From Nonomuraea roseoviolacea subsp. carminata (GTDB lineage Bacteria; Actinomycetota; Actinomycetes; Streptosporangiales; Streptosporangiaceae): a DNA stretch of 64,000 nt. Numbering within the stretch: the first letter of the stretch is position 1; each line of letters begins with the position of its first letter. Under the pieces are notes generated by a model, which did not search any database, had not been told where the DNA came from, and was given only the letters and a program-made list of their open reading frames with translations. Shown here piece after piece: positions 8,156-17,349 of the stretch. The DNA is taken from NCBI RefSeq assembly GCF_024172185.1, contig NZ_JAMZEC010000001.1:2914001-2978000 (forward strand), in the 5' to 3' direction. The translations under genes and the position numbers were made by a program.

Positions 8156-9190
8156 TCACGAGGCGCTCAGGGTCAGCCGTACGGACCCGACCGTGAACCG
8201 CAGACCCACGGTGCCCTTGGCCCGGCGCGGCCTGGTGGTGAAGGACAGGGTGGTCTTCTGGCCGCGCCCCAGTTCGGCGATCTCGCAGCGCACCGCCGTG
8301 CCGCTGAACGAGCAGCCGGGCGCCGCCACCACGCGCTGCCCGCCGTACGCGCGGCCGGAGACCTTGATCTGCGTCACCGGGTGCGGCCCGGTGTTTGACA
8401 CCGTGACCGTGTAGCGGGTGCGGCTCCTGGCCTGGCCCGCCACGGTGATCTCGGCGGGCGGGTTGGCCAGCTCCTCCAGCTCGTCCTGGGTGCCGTTGAA
8501 GGTGTTCTGCCCTCCGGGCAGCGTGCCCTTCTCGGCCGACTGCCAGAACGTGTGGCGCTTCCAGCCCTTGGGCAGCTCGCCGGGGTCGGCTCCCCAGCGC
8601 GCCAGCCACAGCGGGTTGGCCTTGAACGCGGCGGAGTCGCCCGTGCAGGTGCGCCACCAGCTCGTGGTCGTGTAGATGACCGCCCGCCGGCCGGTCTCCT
8701 GCCGGTACCTGTCAGTGAACCCCTTGATCCAGCTCACCATGTCGGCGGGCGACAGGCCGTAGCAGGCGTTCTTGCCGTTGCGGTCCTTGTACGGGTTGTC
8801 CTCCAGGTCGAGCACGCCGGGCAGCGTCCAGCCGTCGGACTTCCAGGCGCCGCCGTTGAGCAGGAAGAACTCCGCCTGCGCCGCGCCGTCGGACTCGTGC
8901 GGCTGGGCGAAGTGGTACGCGCCGCGGACGAGCCCGGCCGCCAGGGCGCCGCCGTACTGCTCCTCGAAGCGCGGGTTGCGGTAGTCGACGCCCTCGGTCG
9001 CCTGGACGTAGGCGAACCTGCCGCCGCCGGAGGTCACCGCGCCCCAGTCGACCGCGCCGGTCCAGTTGCTGACGTCCACCCCGGCGATCGCACCGTCCGC
9101 CGCCGCGCCGGACCCGCCGGACACGGCCACGGCGGCGGCCGTCACGGCCGCGACGGCGGCCCCCCAGAGACGATTCACGGCGGTGATCAT
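8156..9190 (-). CDS. Secreted GH25 muramidase (lysozyme) with C-terminal beta domain
   Basis: 344 residues from the ATG at 9190. Signal peptide: hydrophobic segment ending at about AAADGAIAG. The GH25 domain starts with GVDVSNW, whose Asp is one catalytic acid, and includes the family signature LPGVLDLEDNP with the Asp/Glu pair, plus QATEG and GAYHFAQP. From about residue 235 a second domain of about 105 residues follows (ITVAGQARSRTRYTVTVSNTGPHP...), an Ig-like or NEW-type beta sandwich. GH25 enzymes hydrolyse the MurNAc-GlcNAc bond of peptidoglycan. An earlier ATG eight codons upstream lacks a better ribosome site. Confidence 0.92.
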   Translation of the reverse strand: MITAVNRLWGAAVAAVTAAAVAVSGGSGAAADGAIAGVDVSNWTGAVDWGAVTSGGGRFAYVQATEGVDYRNPRFEEQYGGALAAGLVRGAYHFAQPHESDGAAQAEFFLLNGGAWKSDGWTLPGVLDLEDNPYKDRNGKNACYGLSPADMVSWIKGFTDRYRQETGRRAVIYTTTSWWRTCTGDSAAFKANPLWLARWGADPGELPKGWKRHTFWQSAEKGTLPGGQNTFNGTQDELEELANPPAEITVAGQARSRTRYTVTVSNTGPHPVTQIKVSGRAYGGQRVVAAPGCSFSGTAVRCEIAELGRGQKTTLSFTTRPRRAKGTVGLRFTVGSVRLTLSAS

Positions 9191-9461
9191 CGCGGAGCCC
9201 TCACCTGGCCGCAAGCCGAATGAGTCGGCCGTTATCGAAGCGCTTTCTCCAAAAAATCGCCTTGTTTCCGAAAAGCGCAGCTCGGGGTCGGAAAAAAACC
9301 TCCGGCAGCCCTTTGCCGATGACGTCGTTTTCGCAGGTCAGCGCCGTATGTGAACACAACGTTCGCGTTTGCCCGGAAGGGATATGCGGTCGCAGGATGG
9401 CCTGGATTCCCAAGAACGACCCCGGCCGGGGTCTCCTCGCCATGCCCTGAGGAGCCACAGC

Positions 9462-10499
9462 ATGATCCACGCCCGGGCGCTGACCCGAGTGTTCACCGTC
9501 AAGAAGGAGACCGTCCACGCCGTACGCGGCATCGACCTCGACGTCGAGGCCGGCAGCCTCGTCGCCCTCCTCGGCCCCAACGGGGCCGGAAAGTCCACCA
9601 CGCTGCGCATGCTCACCACGCTGCTCCCGCCCAGCTCCGGCACCGCGACGGTCGCCGGCCACGACGTCGCCCGCGAGCCCGCCCGGGTGCGCGCCCGCAT
9701 CGGCTACGTCGGCCAGAAGAGCAGCGCCGGCGAGAACTTCCAGGTCCGCGACGAGCTCGTCAGCCAGGGCCGCTGCTACGGCATGACGACCGCGGCGGCG
9801 GCCGGGCGCGCCGACGAGCTGCTGGACCTGCTCGGCCTGCGCGCGCAGGCAAGCCGCAAGCCGGGCACGCTGTCGGGCGGCCAGCGCCGCCGCCTCGACA
9901 TCGCCCTCGGCCTCGTCCACCGGCCCGACCTGCTCTTCCTGGACGAGCCGTCCACCGGCCTCGACCCCAGGAGCCGCGCCGACATCTGGGAGCACATCAC
10001 GCGGCTGCGCGAGGTGTACGGCACGACCCTGTTCATGACCACGCACTACCTGGAGGAGGCCGACACCATGGCCGAGCGGGTGGTGATCGTGGACGGCGGC
10101 CGGATCATCGCCGACGGCACGGCCGGCCGGCTGAAGAACGAGCTGGCCGGCGACCACATCACGATCACCACCAGGACGGAGGCCGAGGCGGCGACGGCCG
10201 CCGCCGTGGCCCGCGCGACGACCGAGGCGCCGGCCCGAGTCACGAGGGAGGCGCCGGACGACGCGGCGACCGAGGCGCCGGCCCGCGTGACGACGGAGGC
10301 GCCGGACGGCGTCACCGTGGACGGGACGACCGTGCGGGTGCGGGTCGCCCGCGCCCCCGCCGCCCTGCCCGCCTACCTGCGCGCGCTTGAGGAGGCCGGC
10401 GTCAAGGCCGCCACCGCCGAGACCAGTCGCCCCACCCTCGACGACGTGTTCCTCACCCTCACCGGGAGAAGCCTCACCGATGACGACCTTCCTGCGTGA
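9462..10499 (+). CDS. ABC exporter ATP-binding protein, DrrA-like
   Basis: 345 residues from ATG 9462, which follows GAGGAG; the frame is open further upstream but without a ribosome site. Walker A is GPNGAGKST, signature LSGGQ, Walker B LLFLDEPSTGLDP and the H loop is in MTTHYLEEAD. The C-terminal region after the ATPase domain (from about residue 230) contains a 16-residue unit repeated twice (TEAPARVT..EAPD, 48-nt period at 10221-10316), then the DrrA-type C-terminal segment ending RPTLDDVFLTLTGR. Its stop lies 20 nt inside the permease gene. Together the two probably export a hydrophobic small molecule such as an antibiotic; the substrate is not known. Confidence 0.92.
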   Translation: MIHARALTRVFTVKKETVHAVRGIDLDVEAGSLVALLGPNGAGKSTTLRMLTTLLPPSSGTATVAGHDVAREPARVRARIGYVGQKSSAGENFQVRDELVSQGRCYGMTTAAAAGRADELLDLLGLRAQASRKPGTLSGGQRRRLDIALGLVHRPDLLFLDEPSTGLDPRSRADIWEHITRLREVYGTTLFMTTHYLEEADTMAERVVIVDGGRIIADGTAGRLKNELAGDHITITTRTEAEAATAAAVARATTEAPARVTREAPDDAATEAPARVTTEAPDGVTVDGTTVRVRVARAPAALPAYLRALEEAGVKAATAETSRPTLDDVFLTLTGRSLTDDDLPA

Positions 10500-11223
10500 C
10501 ACCGCCATCGTCTTCAGCCGCGAGATCACCCCGTCGCTGCGCGCGCCGGTCGGGCTGGTGCTGGAGATGGGGCAGCCGCTGGTGTTCCTGTTCCTGTACG
10601 GGGCGCTGCTGGACGGGGCGGTCGGCTCGTCCTGGCAGTGGTTCGTGCCCGGCATCCTCGTCATGATGTGCCTGACCGGCTCGATGGGCGCCGGCCACAC
10701 GATGCTGGTGGAGCTGATCGGCGGCTCCCTGGAGCGCCTCCTGGTCACCCCGATCGACCGCACGGCCATGCTCGTCGGCCGGACCATGAAGGTCACCGCG
10801 GTGCTGCTCTGCCAGGCCGTGCTCATCGTCGTGCTGGCGCTCCCGCTCGGGTTCCGGCTGTATCCCGTCGGGGCGCTGGCCGGGATCGCGATGCTGCTGC
10901 TGTTCGCGACGGGGCTGGGCGCGCTGTCCTTCGTGCTGGCCATCAGGTCGGCGCCGGACGGCACCCTATTCTGGCTCGTCACGCAGGCGCTGATGTTCCC
11001 GCTGCTGCTCCTGTCCGGCGTCTTCCTGCCGGTGGACGGCGGGCCGGCCTGGCTGCGGGCGGTGGGGGAGGTCAACCCCGTCACGCACGTCGTGGACGCG
11101 CAGCGCGCGCTCTTCTCCGGCGACCTCACCCACCCGTCGGTCCTGTACGGCACGGCCGCCGCGGCGCTGATCGCCGTGGCCGGGCTCGTCGCCGGCAACC
11201 GCGCCCTGCGCAAGGGCGTCTAG
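10480..11223 (+). CDS. ABC-2 type permease, DrrB-like
   Basis: About 247 residues from the ATG at 10480, starting MTTFLRDTAIVFSREITPSL. Six hydrophobic segments, with the ABC-2 family features RLLVTPIDRTAMLVGR and PLLLLSGVFLPVDGGPAWLRAVGEVNPVTHVVD. It overlaps the ATPase gene by 20 nt, which indicates a two-gene exporter operon. It ends 28 nt before the convergent antiporter gene. Confidence 0.92.
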   Translation: MTTFLRDTAIVFSREITPSLRAPVGLVLEMGQPLVFLFLYGALLDGAVGSSWQWFVPGILVMMCLTGSMGAGHTMLVELIGGSLERLLVTPIDRTAMLVGRTMKVTAVLLCQAVLIVVLALPLGFRLYPVGALAGIAMLLLFATGLGALSFVLAIRSAPDGTLFWLVTQALMFPLLLLSGVFLPVDGGPAWLRAVGEVNPVTHVVDAQRALFSGDLTHPSVLYGTAAAALIAVAGLVAGNRALRKGV

Positions 11224-11250
11224 CGCGGGAGGGGCCGACCGCCCGGAGCC

Positions 11251-12366
11251 CTAGGGGCTGATCGCCAGGAACAGGAACGCGGCGAACAGCCCCAGGTGCA
11301 CCCCGCTCTGGAGCAGCGTGGCGCGCCCCGGCACGACGGTGAGCGTGGAGACCGCCACGGTCAGCGCCAGCAGCACCATGTGCGTGCCGCCGAGGCCGAG
11401 CACCAGCGGCCCCTCCAGCCAGATGGACACGACCGCGATGGCCGGGATCGTCAGCCCGATGCTGGCCATCGCGGAGCCCAGCGCCAGGTTCAGGCTGATC
11501 TGGATCTGGTCGCGCCGGGCCGCCCGCACCGCGGCGATGGTCTCGGGGAGCAGCACCAGCAGCGCGATGACCACGCCGACGACGGCCTGGGGCAGCCCGG
11601 CGTTCGCCACGGCCAGCTCGATGATCGGCGACTCGACCTTGGCCAGGCCGACGACCGACACGAGGGCCACGAGCAGCAGCCCGAGACTGGCCAGCGCCGT
11701 CCGCCCGGACGGTCTCGGGGCGTGCTCCTCCGCACCGTCCTCCGCGGCCTTCCGTGCGGCGGCCTCCGTGTGCGGGGTGGCCACGGGGAGGAAGTAGTCG
11801 CGGTGCCGTACGGTCTGGGTGAGGACGAACAGCCCGTACATCCCCAGCGACACCACGGCCGCGAAGCCGAGCTGGGCCGGCGAGAAGGCGGGCCCGCGGG
11901 CGCTCGTCGTGAACGACGGCAGGACCAGGCTGAGCGTGCTCAGCGTGGCCACCGTCGCCAGCGCCCCGCCGGTGCCCTCGGCGTTGAAGACCGCGACGCG
12001 CCGCCGCAGCGTGCCGCTGAGCAACGAGAGCCCGACGATGCCGTTGCACGTGATCATCACGGCGGCGAAGACGGTGTCGCGGGCCAGCGACGCCGTCTTC
12101 TCCCCTCCCGTCAGCATCAGGCTGACGATCAGCGCGACCTCGATCACGGTCACGGCCACCGCCAGCACCAGCGACCCGAACGGTTCGCCCACCCGGTGCG
12201 CGATCACCTCCGCGTGGTGGACGGCGGCCAGCACGGCTCCGGCCAGCAGCAGGGCCAGCAGGCCCCCCGTGAGCGCGGAGACGCTCCTCCCCCAGGTGAG
12301 CGCCAGCGCGACCAGCGCCAGCGCCGGAACGGCCACGGTCCACCAACGAGCGATGTGACGACGCAT
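11251..12366 (-). CDS. Calcium/proton antiporter, ChaA/CaCA family
   Basis: About 371 residues and roughly 11 membrane spans. Two inverted repeat halves carry the acidic alpha motifs of the Ca2+/cation antiporter superfamily: GEPFGSLVLAVAVTVIEVAL in the first half and VVIALLVLLPETIAAVRAA in the second. The large central loop is basic and hydrophilic. The likely role is efflux of Ca2+ (or Na+/K+) in exchange for protons. The ATG at 12366 was chosen; a TTG start 13 codons upstream is also possible because an AAGAAGGG element lies between the two. Confidence 0.88.
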   Translation of the reverse strand: MRRHIARWWTVAVPALALVALALTWGRSVSALTGGLLALLLAGAVLAAVHHAEVIAHRVGEPFGSLVLAVAVTVIEVALIVSLMLTGGEKTASLARDTVFAAVMITCNGIVGLSLLSGTLRRRVAVFNAEGTGGALATVATLSTLSLVLPSFTTSARGPAFSPAQLGFAAVVSLGMYGLFVLTQTVRHRDYFLPVATPHTEAAARKAAEDGAEEHAPRPSGRTALASLGLLLVALVSVVGLAKVESPIIELAVANAGLPQAVVGVVIALLVLLPETIAAVRAARRDQIQISLNLALGSAMASIGLTIPAIAVVSIWLEGPLVLGLGGTHMVLLALTVAVSTLTVVPGRATLLQSGVHLGLFAAFLFLAISP

Positions 12367-12447
12367 ATAGGGTTTTACGCCCTTCTTTCGCAGAAGCAAC
12401 GGCAATCACACTCATCATGCCCGTTTCATGCGAGATGTCGCCCGAGG

Positions 12448-13797
12448 TCAGTCACGCACCGCGGTCACCGTGGCGCCCGGAGGGACCTCCAGAGTCGTGG
12501 CGGAGCCGTCGGGGAAGGCGGCGGTCCACGTGTACGTCACCTGGCCCGACAGGTTGGTGAGCGTCGTGGACTCCCCGCCGTCGTGACGCACCGCGACGGT
12601 GCCCCGCCCGATCGGGATGCCGCTCACGGCGGCCCAGCCGATCTCCGCGGGCAGCCGCGAGAGCGTGGTCAGCGCGTTCGCCGGCGCGTCCGGCCGGACC
12701 CCGAGCAGGCCCGCCACGACCTGGCTGACCAGCGTGAACGAGACCTCCGGATAGTCGCCGTTGAGCCCGCCCGCCACGTGCCCGCCGGTGCGCGCGTGGA
12801 AGATCTCCCGCATCCACCGCCAGGCCGTCTCCGTCCGCCCGTGGCGGAAGAAGACGTCGGGCAGGTACGTCCACGCCTCGACGTTGGCGGGCCGGCCGGG
12901 GCCGCTCGCCTGCGCGTCCACGTAGTCGAGGTAGGCGGGGTCGTCGCGCAGGCCCTTCAACGGCATGAAGAAGCTGTTCTCGGCGCCCCAGCCGGTGACC
13001 GGCCGGCCGTCGAGGGTGAAGCCGCGGGCGCCCTTCCAGTCCTCCTCGTAGTGGCGGCGCAGCTCCGCGGCCCGCGCCTCGAACCGGTCACCGTCCTCGC
13101 CGCGCGCCCTGGCCAGCTCGGCCATGGCCAGGTGGGCGGCGTACTGCGTGGCCAGGCCGTCGCCGGCCACCGCCAGCGGCTCGCCGCCCAGCTCGTTGTA
13201 GCTGGCGACGCCCTCGAAGATGCTCGTCCCGCGCGCGGTGGCGGGCAGGGCGATCGCGTTCGCGCAGTAGTCGCGCAGCACGGGGTCGCGGACGTAGACG
13301 GGGTCCCCGGTCCAGCGATGGAGCTGCGCCACGCACTCCACCAGCTCGAAGACCGCCGGCACCTCACGGACGAAGTCGCCGGGCCCGCGGTAGTCGATCG
13401 ACAGGTACGAGCCGTCGAAGTTGAACGCCCACACCGGGCGACGGCCGTGCTCGGCGGTGGCCGACGCGGCGAAGCGGCGCAGCATCGTCAGGTTGGCCTC
13501 GGCCAGGCCGAGCAGGTGCGCGCCCGCCGCCTGGTGGACGAAGTCGCGCAGGTAGAAGCCGCTGCGGTGGGCGTACCCGGCCCAGTAGGACGGCAGATAG
13601 ACGCCCTCGCCGGTGCCCCGCGGGCGGTGTTCGTCGACGTTGACGGGACCGCGCGTCCCGCCGGGGTGGGCCCAGCGCAGCGCGCGGTCACGCGCCCACG
13701 AGAACATCTCCACGAGCTCGTCGTGGCCGGAGGCCACCATCAGATCATCGTGGCCGGAGGCCATCGTCAGATCGTCGTGGCCGGAGTCACAGTGCAT
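12448..13797 (-). CDS. Putative glycosidase with six-hairpin (alpha/alpha) barrel
   Basis: 449 residues, cytosolic, with no signal peptide. Features of helical-barrel glycoside hydrolases include GVYLPSYWAGYAHRSGFYLRD, WAFNFDGSYLS, FDG/DYRGPGDFVREVPA, GWGAENSFFMPLKG and HVAGGLNGDYPEVSF, followed by a small C-terminal beta domain. The GH family was not assigned. The start overlaps the lacI stop by 11 nt, making it the last gene of the sugar operon. The N-terminus consists of three 9-residue repeats (SGHDDL-type), so the ancestral start may be the later EMFSWARDRAL region. It probably trims the imported oligosaccharide. Confidence 0.75.
   Translation of the reverse strand: MHCDSGHDDLTMASGHDDLMVASGHDELVEMFSWARDRALRWAHPGGTRGPVNVDEHRPRGTGEGVYLPSYWAGYAHRSGFYLRDFVHQAAGAHLLGLAEANLTMLRRFAASATAEHGRRPVWAFNFDGSYLSIDYRGPGDFVREVPAVFELVECVAQLHRWTGDPVYVRDPVLRDYCANAIALPATARGTSIFEGVASYNELGGEPLAVAGDGLATQYAAHLAMAELARARGEDGDRFEARAAELRRHYEEDWKGARGFTLDGRPVTGWGAENSFFMPLKGLRDDPAYLDYVDAQASGPGRPANVEAWTYLPDVFFRHGRTETAWRWMREIFHARTGGHVAGGLNGDYPEVSFTLVSQVVAGLLGVRPDAPANALTTLSRLPAEIGWAAVSGIPIGRGTVAVRHDGGESTTLTNLSGQVTYTWTAAFPDGSATTLEVPPGATVTAVRD
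13717..13797. repeat. 27-bp tandem repeat, three copies
   Basis: The unit beginning GTGGCCGGA recurs at 13723, 13750 and 13777, an exact 27-bp period. On the minus strand it encodes the first 27 residues of the glycosidase as three SGHD(D/E)L units. It spans the overlap with the end of lacI, so expansion also moved the start of one gene relative to the end of the other. Confidence 0.85.
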
Positions 13798-14827
13798 GAG
13801 GGGGTCCCAGGCTCGGGCGGATCACCGGCTCGCCGGGGAGGACGAGGCCGGCCCGCGGGGTGACGCCGTCCTCGATGATCTGGAGGAGGCGGCTGATCAG
13901 GGCCTTCGCTATGCCGTGCAGCGGCAGCCGCACGGTGGTCAGCGCCGGCTGGAGCCACGCGGTGACCGGCAGGTCGTCGAAGGCGGTCACGGCCAGGTCG
14001 GTGCCGATCTCCAGCCCCTCCGCGCGCGCCACGGTGTAGACGCCGAGGGCGAGCCAGTCGCCCCCGGCCACGATCGCGGTGGGCCGGTCGCGGCCCGTGA
14101 GCAGCTCGCGGGTGGCCTTGATGATCTCGCCGGGGTCGTCGCCCGGCACGGAGTAGACCTGCCCGGCCAGGCCGTGGCGCCGCACCCCGGCCAGGAAGCC
14201 GTCGCGCCGGTCGTCCATCCACGGCAGACCGGAGGAGGAGGCCAGGAAGGCGACCCGCCGGTGTCCTCTGGCCGCCACCAGGCCGACCATGTCGATCACC
14301 GCCTGCGCGCTGTCGACGTCCACCCAGGACTGCGGCTGGTCGGGCGCGGTCCGGCCGAAGGCGGCGAACGGGAAGCCCGCCTGGGTCAGGTGGGCCAGGC
14401 GCGGGTCGTCGCGCAGCACGTCCGACAGCAGGAAGCCGTCCACGGTCCGCGCCGCGATCAGCTCGTCGAGCGCCTGCTCCTGGCTCTGGCCGGGGCGCGG
14501 GCGCACGAGCAGGACGCGGTATCCCGCCTCGCCCGAGGCCGCCACGACCGCTTCGAGGAAGCCGCCCATGAGCGCGTTGGGGTTGGCCGGGTCGTCGACG
14601 GGCGCCGGGTAGGCGATGATCCGCCTGGTGCCCGATCTGAGGCTGCGGGCCGACTGGTCGGGCCGGTAGCCGAGCTCCTCGATGACCGCGCTGACCCGTT
14701 CCAGGGTCTCCGGTTTCAGCCGGTGCGGGGCGTTGAGGGCGTTGGAGATGGTCTGGCGGGACACGCCGGCCACCCGTGCGACGTCCTCGACGGTGACCCC
14801 GCGCTCGCGTGGCCGGCGTGCCGCCAC
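13787..14827 (-). CDS. LacI-family repressor of the sugar operon
   Basis: 346 residues from a GTG at 14827 that directly abuts the stop of the alpha-galactosidase gene (TGA then GTG), with GAGGAG inside the upstream gene. The N-terminal helix-turn-helix is VTVEDVARVAGVSRQTISNA, then the hinge helix and the periplasmic-binding-protein-like ligand domain. The recognition helix VSRQTISNA is identical to that of the second LacI protein at 20992, and similarity continues along most of the chain. Expected to bind the TGAACGTTCA sites near 19621 and 20918. The ligand is probably a sugar from the imported glycoside. It lies inside the operon it probably controls. Confidence 0.92.
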   Translation of the reverse strand: MAARRPRERGVTVEDVARVAGVSRQTISNALNAPHRLKPETLERVSAVIEELGYRPDQSARSLRSGTRRIIAYPAPVDDPANPNALMGGFLEAVVAASGEAGYRVLLVRPRPGQSQEQALDELIAARTVDGFLLSDVLRDDPRLAHLTQAGFPFAAFGRTAPDQPQSWVDVDSAQAVIDMVGLVAARGHRRVAFLASSSGLPWMDDRRDGFLAGVRRHGLAGQVYSVPGDDPGEIIKATRELLTGRDRPTAIVAGGDWLALGVYTVARAEGLEIGTDLAVTAFDDLPVTAWLQPALTTVRLPLHGIAKALISRLLQIIEDGVTPRAGLVLPGEPVIRPSLGPPHAL

Positions 14828-16537
14828 TCAGTCTCTCCTCAGCGTGAGCAGGCCGCCCGTGGGCACTTCGACGACGCTCGCCCCGGAGTCCAGCGGCAGG
14901 TCGGTCGTCCGGACCAGGCTCCCGCGGCAGTCGCGGACCTCCACGCGCGCGGGACCCGCGCCGAAGAGGACCACGCGCGGGTCGGTGGCGGCGTTGGCGA
15001 CGAGCAGGTCGCCGGTCTCCGGCACCTCGACGGGCAGCGGCGCGTAGCGGGCGACGATCGTGGCCCGCTCGTCGCGGGCCCGCACCAGCGGGTAGCCGTG
15101 CTCGGGCTGCTCGGGCTCCAGCGTGCCCGACTGCAGCGTCCCCAGGTGGTCGCGGAAGATCCCCAGCCAGAACCGGAGCGTGGCGAGCTGGTCGGGCCGC
15201 TGCGCCGCCAGGTCCACCGAGATCTGCGGCACCGAGAACAGCACGTTGATCAGGTGGACGGCCACCTGCTCCGCGGGCTCGTCCGGATGCCACAGGAGCA
15301 TGTCGGAGTGGACGGCCACGGGCCCGGCCGCGAGCCGCAGGTCCACGGTCCGCTGCCGGTTCTCCTGGGGGCTGAGCGGGCAGTCCGTCGCCCTGACCAT
15401 GTTCGCGTACGGCCACAGGCCGGGGCTCGTGTACGGCTGGCGGTGCTCGACGAGCAGGTCCGGCCGGACCCGGCGCAGCCGCGCGTCCAGGTCGCGCAGC
15501 AGCCGCCTGACCCCCTCGTCCACCTCGGCGCAGTCGGCCCCCTCGGACGGGGCCGGGTCGCCGCCCGGCGTCGCGAAGCGGTCCACGAAGTCGATCTTCA
15601 GGCCGTCCATGCCCCACGCCTCGACCGCCTGGGCGAGCCGGTCGATGAGGAACTCCCGCACCTCCGCGTGGCGCGGGTCCAGCACGGCGGCGTCCATGTG
15701 GTCGAGGTAGCGCAGGCACCTGCCCTCGAAGCGCTCGAAGGCGGCGTTGTGCTTGCCGACGAACGGCAGGGCGTACCAGAGCATGTACGCCATCCCGAGC
15801 TCGCGCACCCGCGCCACGTGCCCGGACATGTCGGGAAACGCGGTGGTGTTCGGCTCCCAGTCGCCGCAGAAGGCGTACCCGCGGGCCCGGTCGGCGGTCT
15901 GCCAGCCGTCGTCCACGATGATCGTCTCGCAGCCCAGCTCCTTGGCCAGCCTCGCCTGGAGCTCGACGGACGCGGCGCCGACCTCCTGGTGCATGCTGTA
16001 CCACGTCGAGTAGACCGGCAGCCGGGCCTGCTCCGGAGTGGAGGGCAGGTCGCCCGCCTCCGCCTGCCACCAGGCCGCCATCCCGGACACCGCCGCCGAG
16101 AACGGCCGCCCCGACAGGTCCAGCCGGAACCGCAGCCCGTCCCCGTGCAGGGTGAACGCGAACTCACCCGTCTCCTCGATCACCCCGCCCGTGAAACTCA
16201 CCGGCGCCACCGGCTCGGCGACGCCCACCGTGCAGACGTTGGCCCCGGCGGTCCCGACGAGCGAGACCACCGGCGCGCCCGCGGTCAGCCGGGACGTCAG
16301 CGGCGCGTTCCAGATCGGGGGCACCCAGCGGGCGCCGCCGATCGGCGTCCAGAACGCGCTGACGCCCACGCACGGCACCCGCCACTGCGCGGCCGTGGCG
16401 CCCGGCGCGTCGACCAGCCACACGCCGTCGGCGACCTCCCTCACCTCCGCCCCGGCCGCTCCGGCCAGGGCCAGTTCGATGGCGCCGGCCCGTACCGTGC
16501 TCGTCTCGCCGAGCGCGTAGGGCTCCCAGACCTGCAT
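14828..16537 (-). CDS. Alpha-galactosidase-like glycoside hydrolase (GH36-like)
   Basis: 569 residues, no signal peptide. An N-terminal beta domain (about 1-165) precedes a TIM-barrel with IIVDDGWQ, the nucleophile motif GLKIDFVDRF (Asp after Ile), VEHRQPYTSPG and RATDCPLSPQENRQ, whose Asp is the likely acid/base. A C-terminal beta domain follows. These are the landmarks of GH36/clan D alpha-galactosidases. Exact specificity (galactose, N-acetylgalactosamine or another sugar) cannot be read from sequence. It starts 2 nt after the upstream permease stop. Inside the cell it would hydrolyse the alpha-linked sugar imported by the ABC system. Confidence 0.85.
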   Translation of the reverse strand: MQVWEPYALGETSTVRAGAIELALAGAAGAEVREVADGVWLVDAPGATAAQWRVPCVGVSAFWTPIGGARWVPPIWNAPLTSRLTAGAPVVSLVGTAGANVCTVGVAEPVAPVSFTGGVIEETGEFAFTLHGDGLRFRLDLSGRPFSAAVSGMAAWWQAEAGDLPSTPEQARLPVYSTWYSMHQEVGAASVELQARLAKELGCETIIVDDGWQTADRARGYAFCGDWEPNTTAFPDMSGHVARVRELGMAYMLWYALPFVGKHNAAFERFEGRCLRYLDHMDAAVLDPRHAEVREFLIDRLAQAVEAWGMDGLKIDFVDRFATPGGDPAPSEGADCAEVDEGVRRLLRDLDARLRRVRPDLLVEHRQPYTSPGLWPYANMVRATDCPLSPQENRQRTVDLRLAAGPVAVHSDMLLWHPDEPAEQVAVHLINVLFSVPQISVDLAAQRPDQLATLRFWLGIFRDHLGTLQSGTLEPEQPEHGYPLVRARDERATIVARYAPLPVEVPETGDLLVANAATDPRVVLFGAGPARVEVRDCRGSLVRTTDLPLDSGASVVEVPTGGLLTLRRD

Positions 16538-16539
16538 GC

Positions 16540-17349
16540 TTATCCCTTCGTGGCACCGGCCAGCAGGCCGGAGATGAACTGTTTCTGGAGGACGAGGAAG
16601 AGGACCATCATCGGCAGCGAGGAGATCGCGGTGCCCACCATGACCTGGCCGAAGTCGGTCCTGGCCAGCCCTTGGAGGGTGGCCAGCGCGACGGGCAGCG
16701 TGTACATCTCGGGCGTGCGCAGCGCGATCAGCGGCCACAGGAAGTCGTTCCACGCCCCGAGGAAGAGGAAGACGCCCAGCGCCGCCAGCACCGGGCGCAT
16801 GACCGGGACCACCACCCGCCACAGCACGCGCAGCTCGCCCGCCCCGTCCACCCGGGCGGCGTCCAGGAGCTCGTCCGGGATGGCGAGCAGGGACTGCCGC
16901 ATGAGGAAGATGCCGAACGGGACCGTCAGGTTGGGCAGGATCAGCGCCGGGAAGCTGTCGATCAGATCGAGGTCGTTCATCATCTCGAAGATCGGGATGA
17001 TCGTGACGCCGCCGGGAATCACCAGCGTGGACAGCAGCAGCACGAAGAACGCGTTCCTGCCGCGGAACTCGAACTTGGCGAAGGCGTACCCGGCCAGCAG
17101 CGCCACGACGATCGCGATCGAGGTCTGCACGATCGCGACGAACAGCGTGTTGCCCAGCACGTGGACCAGGCCGATCGACTCCTCCAGCTTGGCCGTGTTC
17201 GCCCCGAGCTGGTCGCCCGGATAGAACTTCGGCGTCTCGGCGAAGATCTCCGAGTTGGCGTGGGTGGCGGCCATCGCCAGCCAGTAGAACGGCCCGACGC
17301 ACAGCGCGAACACCGCGGCCAGCACGAACGTCAGCGCCCAGCCCTTCAC
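16540..17349 (-). CDS. Carbohydrate ABC transporter permease (MalG-like)
   Basis: 269 residues from a GTG at 17349 that overlaps the preceding permease stop as GTGA. Six membrane segments. The MalF/MalG-type cytoplasmic loop EAA motif is in DELLDAARVDGAGELRVLWRVVVP. It ends with LVLQKQFISGLLAGATKG, typical of CUT1 second permeases. It works with the neighbouring permease and binding protein. No ATPase gene is present in the operon, so a shared MsiK-type ATPase encoded elsewhere is likely, as is known for CUT1 systems in actinomycetes. Confidence 0.93.
   Translation of the reverse strand: MKGWALTFVLAAVFALCVGPFYWLAMAATHANSEIFAETPKFYPGDQLGANTAKLEESIGLVHVLGNTLFVAIVQTSIAIVVALLAGYAFAKFEFRGRNAFFVLLLSTLVIPGGVTIIPIFEMMNDLDLIDSFPALILPNLTVPFGIFLMRQSLLAIPDELLDAARVDGAGELRVLWRVVVPVMRPVLAALGVFLFLGAWNDFLWPLIALRTPEMYTLPVALATLQGLARTDFGQVMVGTAISSLPMMVLFLVLQKQFISGLLAGATKG

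Noticed and set aside
7500-9461. Possible cyclic-di-AMP (ydaO-type) riboswitch before the cell-wall hydrolase genes
   Set aside because: Such elements are common upstream of actinobacterial wall hydrolases, but the leaders here are short and lack the conserved core sequence.
11296-17224. Long plus-strand open frames opposite the antiporter and the sugar operon
   Set aside because: Same antisense shadow effect; the minus-strand genes have clear families, ribosome sites and overlaps.
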